64,000 nucleotides of DNA, taken from contig NC_003075.7 of NCBI RefSeq assembly GCF_000001735.4, positions 14,199,001-14,263,000 on the forward strand. The letters run 5' to 3'. Position 1 is the stretch's first letter, and each line of letters starts with the position of its first letter. Shown here piece by piece: positions 25,076 to 37,357 of the stretch. The position numbers and the translations under genes are program-made. Origin of the DNA: Arabidopsis thaliana. Taxonomy: Eukaryota; Streptophyta; Magnoliopsida; Brassicales; Brassicaceae. The notes beneath the pieces were generated by a model. That model had not been told where the DNA came from and did no database searches. It saw only the letters and a program-made list of their open reading frames with translations.

Positions 25076-26334
25076 TAAGAATCAGGGAATGAAGGGTTTC
25101 CTTGGGATGTAAGTTAATGGTCAAGATACTGACAGATGCATCTCCATTGTGTCGTTGCAGGTTAAAGTGTGGAGCTGAAACGGATCAGTTCTTCAAGCAA
25201 ATTACAACTTTGAAGATAAACCAGAGTTGTAACATGTAGATTTTGTCTGTTAAGTTTAATGTAAGTACTTTTTAGTTAATGGGAAAGATACTGACAGGTT
25301 GCAAGGTGGTCAGTATTTGTGCATCACGCTTAAGATTCCTCGATGTGGCCAGTATCTCCCTTTTCTAGCATGTGAGGTCCCTACTCTCTGGTTCTACGGA
25401 GACCAAATGTTCGACTGATTAAACACACAATGACTTACCAAAAGTACACGCGGCCCATCCTCGTCTTTATGTTCCAAGTGCGACTGTTTGTTTATTTGTA
25501 AGCATTTTTCTTATAATAATAAAACAGCTCTATCTTCGTTAATATCAACCTTTCTTAGAAGCTTTTCACTGGAGATAAATGTGAGGAAAAAATCCCCTAC
25601 GTTATAAGCCAAGTATAAGCTATTCTGATTGGCTTAACACCTCCTACGTCAAAACTCAAAAAGAAACACTTAGTAGTATTATATGAAAAAAGAAGAGTGA
25701 ATTGCAGCTGCCTCAAAAGTAATATTTACTTTATTATAAGATTTAGTATGAACTTATCTACATGTATTTTGTTTGAAAGAAAAGTAAACAAAAAAAAAAC
25801 AATAGAAAAAGAGAAAGACGCAACATGACTTTTTTTTTGTATTGATATTGTAGAGAGGATGGCGTAAGAAGAAGTCTGTTTGTTTCCTAAGGTTAATCTA
25901 ATCATTATATATTTGGAATGTTTTGTTTCTTACAGAGATATCTTAGCACAAAATTCTGAAAAAATAATCAGAAGACTGTGGAAAAATAAATTCAACGAAT
26001 GTGACCAACCACTACAAAACAAAACAACATTATAAAATCTAGGTTTCGAACTCGCAAATCAACCAAATATTATGCAGGTCTTTTCTACTCTGTGGGTAAA
26101 CCGACAGAAACAGCGACGACGTTTGTTTTATTTCTTTTAAACTGTTCACATTTGTTTATTGTTTTCCTCCTGTTGAAAGTTAACAATTCAAAAATTTCCA
26201 GTACATGTGTTTCTGTTCTCTTCTCTTCTCAAAATTTTTTGTTTCTTTTTGTCTCAAGCTATGAACTTCCATACTTTGAATCTTCTACTTCTCTTTCTTC
26301 CTCTTACTTGATCTTCCTATAGCATACTTCCATC
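25076..26334. other. Intergenic between bHLH056 and bHLH119
   Basis: The 3' UTR of bHLH056 and the bHLH119 promoter. It contains a ~51-bp segment (25844-25894) repeated upstream of bHLH127 (29196-29246). No separate gene was seen. Confidence 0.5.
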
Positions 26335-28840
26335 ATGTAAGTTCCTTTTTGTATTTTTATTTCTCTTACTTGCTAAAGTTTTATCTTCACATTTTTTGAT
26401 GATTAGGGTTTTGGTTTGAGATTAGGGGTGAAGATGATATAGTGGAGCTCTTATGGAACGGCCAAGTCGTTCGAACCAGCCAACCACAAAGACCTTCCTC
26501 GGGTAAACCTTCTCCTACTCCACCCATTCTGCGTGGTAGCGGAAGCGGCAGCGGAGAAGAAAATGCTCCCCTTCCACTTCCACTTCTACAACCTCCACGT
26601 CCCCTGCATCATCAGAATCTCTTCATTCGGGAAGAAGAAATGTCTTCTTGGCTTCACTATTCTTACACTGGTGTCACGTCCACACCGGCTACTCATCCGC
26701 AAAGTTCTGTTTCCCTGCCACCACCACCACCCATTGCTCCGTACATTTCCGTTCTTTTTCCTTTCATTCTCTTACTCTTTGCAATTTGACGAGTCTGATA
26801 TTTTAGGGTTTGGATTTTGGTTTGAAATTAGGAGTGAAGATGATGTGGTGGAACTCTTATGGAAAAGCGGCCAAGTCGTTCAAAGCATCCAGACACAGAG
26901 ACCCATTCCTCCTCCCATTTTCCGCGGCAGCGGAAGTGGGGGAGGTGAAGAAACTGTTCTGCCTCTGCCTCCCCTGCATCCGTCTCATCAAAATATCTTC
27001 ATCCAGGAAGACGAAATGGCCTCTTGGCTTTACCATCCCCTCCGTCAAGATTATTTTTCCTCTGGCGTCGCCTCTACTTCAGCTACTCGCCCGCAAAGTT
27101 CCGCCTCTCTAGCACCAACACCACCACCACCCAGTGTTCCCTACGGTCAGATTCCCGTTGAGAGAAGGACAGAGAATTTTATGAACTTCTTGAGGCTAAG
27201 AGGGAACATATTTTCCGGCGGTAGAGTTGAAGCTGGTCCGGTGGTTATAGAATCGACGCAGATAGGCTCAAGCGCGACCCCGTCGTCTTCAGCCGCTGAA
27301 TCCTGTGTAATACCAGCGACTCACGGCACCGAGAGTAGAGCGGCGGCCATTACCGGAGTATCCCGTACTTTTGCAGTTCCTGGTCTTGGTCGGAGGGGAA
27401 AGGAGGTGGCAACCGAGACGGCCGGAACATCATATTCAGGGGTAAACAAGGCCGAAACAGAGCGGGTTCAAATACAACCGGAGAGGGAGACGAAAATTAC
27501 CGAAGATAAGAAGAGAGAAGAAACCATTGCAGAAATCCAAGTGAGTCACAGCTACCATAGGTTCACCTGTTGACACGTGCAGTGTAGCAGTCAAGGCTTA
27601 ATTTTATCTTGTTTCTTGGCGTACAGGGAACTGAAGAAGCTCATGGTTCAACGTCTAGGAAGAGGTCACGAGCTGCAGATATGCATAACCTCTCCGAAAG
27701 GGTTCTTATATTTTACTTTCTAGGTTTTAATAATGGACTCTTTGTTTCGTCTCTCCATTAAAACGTAGTTTGTATAATTGTTTAACAGAGACGGAGGGAA
27801 AGGATCAACGAGAGGATGAAAACTCTGCAAGAACTCCTTCCTCGCTGCAGAAAGGTCTCTCTCAGTTATTTATAACCTGTGGCTGTTAAACATAAAAAAA
27901 GTTAGATTCTGATGACATCTGTTTCTATTCTGATCAGACTGATAAAGTTTCAATGCTTGAAGATGTTATCGAGTACGTGAAATCGCTACAGCTGCAAATA
28001 CAGGCATGTACTCAAAAACTGAATGTGTGTTAAAGCAAAACACAACCGGAAATTAAGTGCTGTGGAATAGTTGAACATGGTTATTTGAGTGCTATGGAAT
28101 GGTTATACTCTTTGTTTATCAACCAGCGTCTCTGCATTTTAAACAACCAATTTTTTAGATTTGATTTCTGCAGATTCATCTTGGAAGGGTTTTAAAGTGT
28201 CATGGAAGATAAATGCAAATCTTATAAGTCATGTTCTTGAGGTCTTACTCTTCTGTATTGCTTCACACGTTTACAGGATTATGTTGAAGAATCTACAGCT
28301 TATAACTGAGATTTTAATATATGAATCAATGTTGTTATGCCAGATGATGTCGATGGGACATGGTATGATGCCACCGATGATGCATGAGGGGAATACGCAA
28401 CAGTTCATGCCCCACATGGCCATGGGGATGAAGGGTATGAACCGGCCTCCTCCTTTCGTACCGTTCCCCGGCAAAACTTTTCCTAGGCCGGGTCATATGG
28501 CAGGTGTAGGTCCATCATACCCAGCATTGCGCTACCCTTTTCCAGACACACAAGCCTCTGACCTATCCAGAGTCCATGTACCAAGTCTGCACTCTAACCC
28601 GGTGCCAAACCAGCCTCGGTTTCCGGCTTACATAAATCCCTATAGCCAGTTTGTTGGTCTCCACCAGATGCAACAACCTCCTCTTCCATTGCAGGTAATT
28701 CTTTCTCAGTATCTATTGCCGTTATTCTGCCTCTCTTCCTACGAATGGGTGATGGTCATCAATAACCTTTTTTCTAAATGTTCTTGTAGGGTCAACCAAC
28801 ATCACAGCCTAGTTTCAGCCACGCAAGTACTAGCAAGTAA
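26335..28840 (+). CDS. bHLH119: PIF-type bHLH factor with doubled APB-like exon
   Basis: Exons: AT at 26335-26336, then 26426-26740, 26832-27540, 27627-27701, 27789-27854, 27938-28003, 28344-28694 and 28790-28840; 544 residues. The start codon is split by intron 1. Exons 2 and 3 repeat the N-terminal module: the first copy has a one-residue-short motif (ELLWNGQVV), the second an intact one (ELLWKSGQVV). The bHLH region is MHNLSERRRRERINERM, LQELLPRC, VSMLEDVIEYVKSLQLQIQ and looks fully functional. The intron after the bHLH (28004-28343) starts with GC instead of GT. The last exon ends at a TAA 11 codons before the position used in bHLH056. A PIF-like nuclear regulator is inferred. Confidence 0.88.
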
Positions 28841-29802
28841 CTTGGGGATCAGGACAACCAACCAACAAGTTAGTAGGAATCAGGAACAGCCAGAGGCTTT
28901 TCTTGCCGGATACATTAATGGTCAAGATTCTGACAGATGGATCTCCATTGTGTTATTGCAAGTTGATGTTGAAGAGTTAAAAAAAAAGGATCTGTTCTCT
29001 AAGAAAAGCACAATTTTGAAGGTGCTAACATGCAAATGTTTTTCAGAAAATGAAAATCTATTTCTTCGGAGAAAAAATCATAAAATAAATTATCTGCAAA
29101 ATAGCAAAATATAACCAAGCACACCTGTTAGTCTCCGTTTTTGACTGACTAACATCTCCTATGTCTCAGCCAAAATGACTAAATATATATTTAATGATAT
29201 TTGTAAAGAGGATGGCGTAAGAAGAAGTCTGTTTGTTTCCTAAGGTTGATACAAAACTCGTACTATTATATTTCCCGGTGATTTTTGTTTACACGTACAA
29301 GTGGAGCCATGAGTGAGACCAAAGTGGGCTGTTGACGTCATTCGGAATATACCAAAAGTCATAGCACGCACAAAGACGCTCAAAGAGAGACAGAGAGAGA
29401 GCTTATCTAGCAAAAAAATCAGAGAGAATCAGACAATGGAGAAAAAAAAAACAAGGAACTCGCAAATCAATGAATCTGCATGTTTTTTTCTGGCCTCTGG
29501 GTGGTTCCTTTGGAGGTTTCTGGCTAAACGACATTATGTTTCTTTTTTCTTTCTTTCACAAATATCTGCCTTTTTCTCCTGATAAAAGGTACAATTCACA
29601 AATATCTAATATGTATATATATAGAGAGTATTTGTGTTTTGAGGGTTCTCTCAGAAACTTTGTTTCTTTTGTCTCAAGATATGAATCATTTTCGTTCAAG
29701 ACTTCAACTTGGAAACCTATGATGATTATATCATCACAGATTCTTCTTCTTTTTGTTCTATTTCTTCCTCCTTCTTGATCATATTAGAAATTCCCCTCCA
29801 TC
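28841..29802. other. Intergenic between bHLH119 and bHLH127
   Basis: The 3' UTR of bHLH119 and the upstream region of bHLH127, including the duplicated 29196-29246 segment and a GAGAGACAGAGAGAGAGC purine stretch near 29385. No gene was seen. Confidence 0.5.
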
Positions 29803-31419
29803 ATGTAAGTTTCTTTTATCTTCTTACTTGAAAGTTTTTTTCTCACTCTGTAATTCCATGAATCTTTTATTATTAGGGTTTTAAACTTTTTTTTGAAACT
29901 AGGGGTGAAGATGATATAGTGGAGCTCTTATGTAAGATTGGCCAGACACAGATACCCTCCTCCGATCCTCTTCCCATTCTCCGTGGCAGCGGAAGTGGCG
30001 GACGAGAAGAAAATACTCCGCTTCCGCCTCCTCTGCCTCATCAGAATCTCTTCATCCAGGAAGACGAAATGTCTTCTTGGCCCCATCATCCACTCCGTCA
30101 AGATTATTTGTGCTCTGAACTTTATGCTTCCACTCCGGCTCCTCATCCGCAGAGTTCCGTCTCTCTGGCACCACCACCACCAAAACCACCATCCAGTGCT
30201 CCGTACGGTCAGATTATCGCTCCAAGAAGTGCTCCGAGAATCCAGGTGAGTTACCGCTCCGAGAAGTGCGCACTCATGTCAGCGCGTGTTAGTTACTTGA
30301 CGCGTGCAGTTTAACCCTTTTCTTGTTTCTTGGCGTACAGGGAACTGAAGAAGCTCGAGGTTCAACGTCTAGGAAGAGGTCACGAGCTGCAGAAATGCAT
30401 AACCTCGCCGAAAGGGTTGTTATATTTCCATTGCATTTTCAAGATTCTTTGATTTCAACAATGGACTCTCTGTTTCATCCTCCATTGAAACGTACCTTGT
30501 GTTTTAACAGAGACGGAGAGAAAAGATCAACGAGAGAATGAAGACTCTGCAACAACTCATTCCTCGCTGCAACAAGGTCTCTCACAGTTTCACATAACTT
30601 GTTGTCATTAAACTTGATTCTCATTCTGGTTCTGGTTCTACTCTGATCAGTCTACTAAAGTTTCAATGCTGGAAGATGTTATCGAGTACGTGAAATCTCT
30701 AGAGATGCAAATAAATGTATGCCCCTGAAGATTCCTCTTTTTAGATTTGATGTCTGAAGATTCATCTTCGTTTAGATGGTTGGCCTAATAAGATGATTCC
30801 TCTTATATGTCCTTGAGGTCTTGCTCTTCTGTTTCTTGCAAGTCATGAATTTGTTTTACAGCAATTATGTAGATGAATAATCTTCAGATCATGAATGAGG
30901 TTTTTTAATATCTGAATCGATGATGTCAATGGGAAGTGGTATGATGCCACCGATGATGTATACATCGAATATGCAGCAGTTCATGCCCCACATGGCCATG
31001 GGTATGAATCAGCCTCCTGCATACATACCTTTCCCTAGCCAGGCTCATATGGCGGGTGTAGGTCCATCATATCCACCACCGCGATACCCTTTTCCAAACA
31101 TTCAGACCTTTGACCCATCCAGAGTTTGGTTACAAAGTCCACAGCCTAACCCGGTGTCGAACCAACCTCAGATGAATCCTTATGGTCAGTTTGTTGGTCA
31201 CCATCAGATGCAACAATCTCTTCCTCCTCCATTGCAGGTAATTCTTTCCCAATATCCATTGTGCTTATTCCTCTGTTCCAACAAATGACGTTGCTCACAA
31301 GACCCATCCTCTTTTTAAAAATGTTCTTATAGAGTCAACAAATAACATCACAGCTGAGTTTAGGCCAGGCAGGTAGTAGCAAGGAACCTAATGATCAGAA
31401 CAACCAACCAACAGGTTAG
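29803..31419 (+). CDS. bHLH127: Shortened PIF-type bHLH factor
   Basis: Exons: AT at 29803-29804, 29903-30245, 30341-30415, 30511-30576, 30651-30716, then 30977-31237 and 31333-31419; about 299 residues. If the last intron is retained the protein ends at 31288 instead. The start codon is again split. Exon 2 is about half as long as in bHLH023 and lacks the ENFMNF...GNIF central block. The APB-like motif is degraded (ELLCKIGQTQ). The bHLH region MHNLAERRRREKINERM, LQQLIPRC, VSMLEDVIEYVKSLEMQIN is intact. The acceptor used by its paralogues after the bHLH is deleted here, so the next AG (30975-30976, ATGCAG) is taken as exon start, losing ~18 Met-rich residues. Function as a PIF relative is inferred. 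Confidence 0.78.
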
Positions 31420-31938
31420 AAAGAATCAGGGAATGGTTACAAGCTTTTCTTGAGTGATGACTGATGAGATAATGGTCAAGGTTTGACAGACACATCTCTA
31501 TTGTTTTGTTGTAGGTTGATGTTGTGGAATTAAAAAAAAAGGTTCAGTTCTATCTGCAAATCACAATTTTGAAGATGGTCCAGATGTGAAATTTTTGGTC
31601 TGTTTAAGGTTAAGATGGTCCAGTTTTTTTTTTGTTTTTTTCTCTGTTTCCGCAAATGTCAGAAGCTGGAATCTTGGGGGTCAGAGAAGAGATGGTTTGT
31701 GTAAACCAAAACGGCTCGTTTTTATAGCCAGTAAACATTTCTCTGAAACTTTTCTCAAACTATGTAACGAATACACTAAGCAAGAATACTACTGGAGTTT
31801 TGAAGCGACTACACTCACTGCTCGTCATTACTCTTCGAAATGTTTGATAAAATCTGGAAAAAAAAAAACAAAGTGGGAAACTTAGTGGAGGCCCTTTTGC
31901 TGGTCATGGATTGTTGCAAGTTCTTGAAATAAAAGCTT
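31420..31938. other. Convergent intergenic region
   Basis: The bHLH127 3' UTR and the 3' UTR of the minus-strand HIT zinc-finger gene. A 99-codon plus-strand ORF (31586-31885) shows no family resemblance and is treated as chance. Confidence 0.45.
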
Positions 31939-33287
31939 TTAAGACTGTACCTTGTCTGTGAATTCGCGGAATGCTTCTATTCCCATGGCTTCATCGAGTT
32001 CCTGATACATCCACAAATAGTTTCGTCAAAGGAGATCGATAACAACAACAAAAATATTGAATTACTGACGACGATGTAGATGAGCTTTACCTGTAAAGGG
32101 TTGGAAGAACTATCAATACTGTAGATGAGTTTCTGAAGAGGTTCATCCTTTAGAGCTTCGCGGATTTCACTAGAAGAAGCTGTAAAAAGTTCCCAGATTT
32201 AGAAATGGCCTACGAAGCTATAGATTCGTTCAGACGTTTGTTATCCAATAACTTGCTCGTCTATATATAATGTAGTTGGAAGAACATTACCGATAGCCTC
32301 GAACTGTGTCTTTTCTAAAATATACTTTTCTTCCTCTACAATTATCGGTCTTGCTACCGGAATTTCCTTCGCTGGAGATGCAGCTACAAAAAAACAGATT
32401 ATGACTCAAACCCAAGTTCAAACAATTCTAGTCTAATGCCTAGCATCTCTGGCTACATCAGAGGTTTTGAAAATCAGCCCATGAATGTAAATAAGACTTA
32501 AGTTGGAAGAACCGTACCACTAGCCTTTTGCTGTGTCTTCTCTACAACATCATTAGCTTCCTCAGGTCTTTTCACCGGGACTTCCTTTGCTGGAGAAGCT
32601 GCTACAAAACCAGAGCATGACTCAAACCATGGTTCACACTGAACAACTTACACAAGTGAGCAAAGGAAAACTAATCAAGAAACAATGAAACCACAAAATG
32701 CACTAACCTGGCTTTTCTTCGGTTGAAGAAGGATCAGACGGTTTAGCACATGGAGTCTCTGCATTATTGATAAGATTACATACTTAGAACCACATCAACA
32801 TAAACCTAAAGTAAAATCTTCATTGAAAACAAAACAGATACATAAAATACTCTTCCTCTATTGGTTATACAATCTGCAATGAAATTAGCAATTCAAAGGT
32901 CACGAGGTTTAAGCTAAGTAATAAAACTAGAGACACTCAACGAATTCAATTACAAAGTCCAAAACTTTAAGGTCTAACTCAGAAACTAACATCAATCAAG
33001 GAACTAATTCCAAATCCTAACTTTTTACGAATTTCATAAAGAGATCAAAAGAACTTACCTTTGTGTATCTTGAAACAACCCAATGAGCAGCTGCAGGCAA
33101 GCCACAGAAACCAAGTAAGAGACAATGACAAAGATGACTTAACAAGCCAATGATGAAACGAAAGAAAACCTATGTAAAAAGAGAGAGAGACGAAGAACAC
33201 TTACTAAGGAACAAGACAAGAAGGACACTTGTATTTGGATACAACCTTCTCGCAGATTTCGCATGTTTGAGTAGCTCGAGGACACAT
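31939..33287 (-). CDS. HIT zinc-finger protein (ZNHIT3/Hit1-like)
   Basis: Seven exons on the minus strand: 33287-33205, 33090-33059, 32758-32708, 32601-32518, 32383-32291, 32179-32091 and 32001-31939; 164 residues. The N-terminus is a zf-HIT domain: CEICEKVVSKYKCPSC, then CSLGCFKIHK, then a late Cys in TPCAKP, giving the paired Cys plus His/Cys treble-clef pattern. Exons 4 and 5 are similar to each other and encode two versions of an AASPAKE-PV-RP block. The C-terminal helices (EALKDEPLQKLIYSID, EAFREFTDK) match the short tail of ZNHIT3/Hit1. In yeast and animals those proteins help assemble box C/D snoRNPs with Rsa1/NUFIP. A similar role here is inferred. It shares its promoter with the methyltransferase gene to the right. 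Confidence 0.85.
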
Positions 33288-33387
33288 CTCTCACTCTCTC
33301 ACAACGAGCACAGCGATTCAGGGGAAGAGAAAAACCTCAATCAAGGAGGCAATGGGGTTTACACTTGCCTCTTCAGAAAGAAAGAAA

Positions 33388-33399
33388 GCCCAATGGGCC
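33388..33399. promoter_or_regulatory. Site II motif pair in bidirectional promoter
   Basis: GCCCAATGGGCC holds a TGGGCC site II element and its reverse complement, GCCCA, in one inverted unit. It sits in the 202 bp between the divergent starts at 33287 and 33490. TGGGCY boxes are bound by TCP factors and are enriched in plant ribosome-biogenesis and growth genes. Joint control of the pair is inferred. Confidence 0.6.
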
Positions 33400-33489
33400 T
33401 GAAAGCTTTTTTATTTATGTCATTGATTTGTCACGGAGGCTTTTTGACTCTGCTTTTTGTGAATTCACTGTTGAGAAGCGCCGGAGAAG

Positions 33490-34917
<1,428 letters not shown>

Positions 34918-37259
34918 ACCGCCACGATCATGTAATGTTTAGCTTTGAGATAAGATTGATTATGTATGGAAGGATTCATGGTATGAACTCAAGTTTTACA
35001 AATCAACCTCTTCTTCATAGACAAATTTACAGCTTTTCATTGAAAATAGGTGGCAGCTTGGCTACACTGTGCTCTATCAAAACATATTGCAGATGCGTAT
35101 AGACATTTCAAGTCTGAGACCAGCACCAACCGGTTTAAGTCTTTGTTTCACCTGAGACAGTTGAGCTTAATACAAAATTGTATCATACAATCCTAAGCAG
35201 TGAGACTTTAGTGATCTCTCAGATGATCCAACCATGTTGTACTTTCAAGACACTGAAAAGAGTTGTCACAAAATTTCTAAATAAGAAAATATGAACAAGT
35301 CCTAAAATTTGGTATTACATACATTGTGGAAAAAACCACAGAAAAATATGAAATAATAGAAGGAACAGCATGGATGCCAACTGAATAGATAAATAAAAAG
35401 AAATCAGCCAATGGATCAAATCTGTACTATCTAAAAGATTGTTACAAGTAATCATTCAGAAAAGAGAGAAGAAAAAGTTGGAAAGGTATTACTACACTAT
35501 TATTTAATTTGTATGGTTGATGGTGAAGGAAGGAAGCTTCATCGAACAAATACTCCTTAATTTATATGCTTAGAGCTAATAAAGATTCAGCATCAAACGA
35601 TTCTCAATGATTTAATTATATCTTCTCCCACGTGGGACGAACATTTCGTACCCTTATCGACTACATTACTCATTTTAATATTACGTTAAACAAAAACTAA
35701 CCGAAACTCTTACTTTGGCAATTATATTGCTTATGAGTCAACTAATATTACTAGATGGATTTCTCGTATTAGCTAAATAGTAGATTTTGTTGGAAATGAA
35801 TCACCAAATGTCAATAATTGTAATTTTGATAATATACTTTTATTTGGTTGAATTATACGACTTTTGTCCCCCCCCCCCTTTTCATGAACGATTTCTTTTT
35901 GCATGATTCGTCGTTTTTTGGTCGTATTCATGATTCACTGAGTATATAGACACACACACACACACAATCATATCTAACAACTTGTTACAAAAAAATTGAA
36001 GCTCCCACATGTATTGAGCATATGTATAATTGTGTTATCCGATCCGACGGAAGAAACAATGTCATTTAAGAAGAACAATATAATAAAACAATACATTATA
36101 ACTACTTGAAGACATATATAATTATGATTCTATATAATATATGAGGCAAATAATTTAGGGTTAACCTTAAAAACAAACCAACATGTCCATAAGCCCATAT
36201 CCAAGGATAGATCATGCAAGACAACTAGCTAGGGATGTCGTTTTAGCTACGAATTTTCATTTTAGTTTATTTTCAGATATACTTTGGAAGAGAGAGAATG
36301 AAGAGCCAAACCAATTTGCAATATTAATTTTTTTCGTCCTCAAATTTTATTTATAGGCATATACAATTAGGAAATTTTGGAGGGTACGACTTCGATAATT
36401 TTTGTTATACAACTTCGACATATTTGCATACTATATGTTTCTAAGTAAACTACATATATTACTATAACTACTTATACGAATAGTAGATTTGTGAAAAATG
36501 AACGTTGCGAACACTTAACTCTATAAAATGACTAACCAATAATTTTGAGAACATTGTACAAGATTGCGCTCTTATGAAGTACAAAATGTATTTTTCCAAT
36601 TTAAAAACATGATTTATTCACCGATGTGGCACCAATTATCAATCTTGACATATAGAAATAGCTTGCGTAAAAGAATATGGTCAACTTGTGATCATTTAAA
36701 AATAGTTCGAGTAGTTAAAACGAAATCAATGTAAATAAACTATAGTATATATTAACGAGATGATCATGTAGACAAATCATATCAGTGTATATGGTAGTAT
36801 AATATATAATCTAAAGTGAGTTTGGTAGACAAGTAGATAGAGATGACCTTGGAAACTGCGATATCAGCTTCCTGAATCTCTGAAGCCCTTGCATGTGGAG
36901 AGATGCTCTTCTTTTTGTCAAACACTTCGCTTTTTTTTTCTTTTCTTGTTCCTGATTGCTTAGTTAATAACCGAAATCTATTTTTTATAATCAAACCTTT
37001 TAACCTTCACAAGTTAAATAAGTACAATTTGTATACTAATTATTATAAGATCTTTAGATGTGAACACTTGACTCTTATTATAATGTGTATGGTGCTTGAT
37101 CTAGAGCAATAAGTCAACATAGTTTGAACTTTTCTAACATTTACATGAATATGATATTGGATGCTTCATTTCTGTCCGGTTCAAATTAAACCAATCTAAT
37201 TATTAGCTAAAAGGGTTTAAATTCGTTTCGAATATCCATCTATGACAACCTTCCAAAGA

Positions 37260-37357
37260 AATTTAACAGAATTTAAACCATTTAGCTTATAACAAATACT
37301 GAATTATGGAACATAGATTCATATCAGTTAGCTAAAAGGTTTAAATTCTGTTAAATT
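37260..37357. repeat. Inverted repeat, 28-bp arms, 42-nt loop
   Basis: The left arm at 37260-37287 is the reverse complement of the right arm at 37330-37357 with one mismatch. A third, partial copy in the same sense as the right arm lies at 37204-37223. It could be a remnant of a foldback or MITE-like element; no terminal duplication was found. Confidence 0.75.

Noticed and set aside
31586..31885. 99-codon ORF after bHLH127
   Set aside because: No recognisable domain, and composition fits 3' UTR; no paralogous conservation was seen.
36782..36994. 70-codon minus-strand ORF with a short coding-like stretch (SPHARASEIQEADIAVSKV)
   Set aside because: No flanking exons or family resemblance; could be chance.
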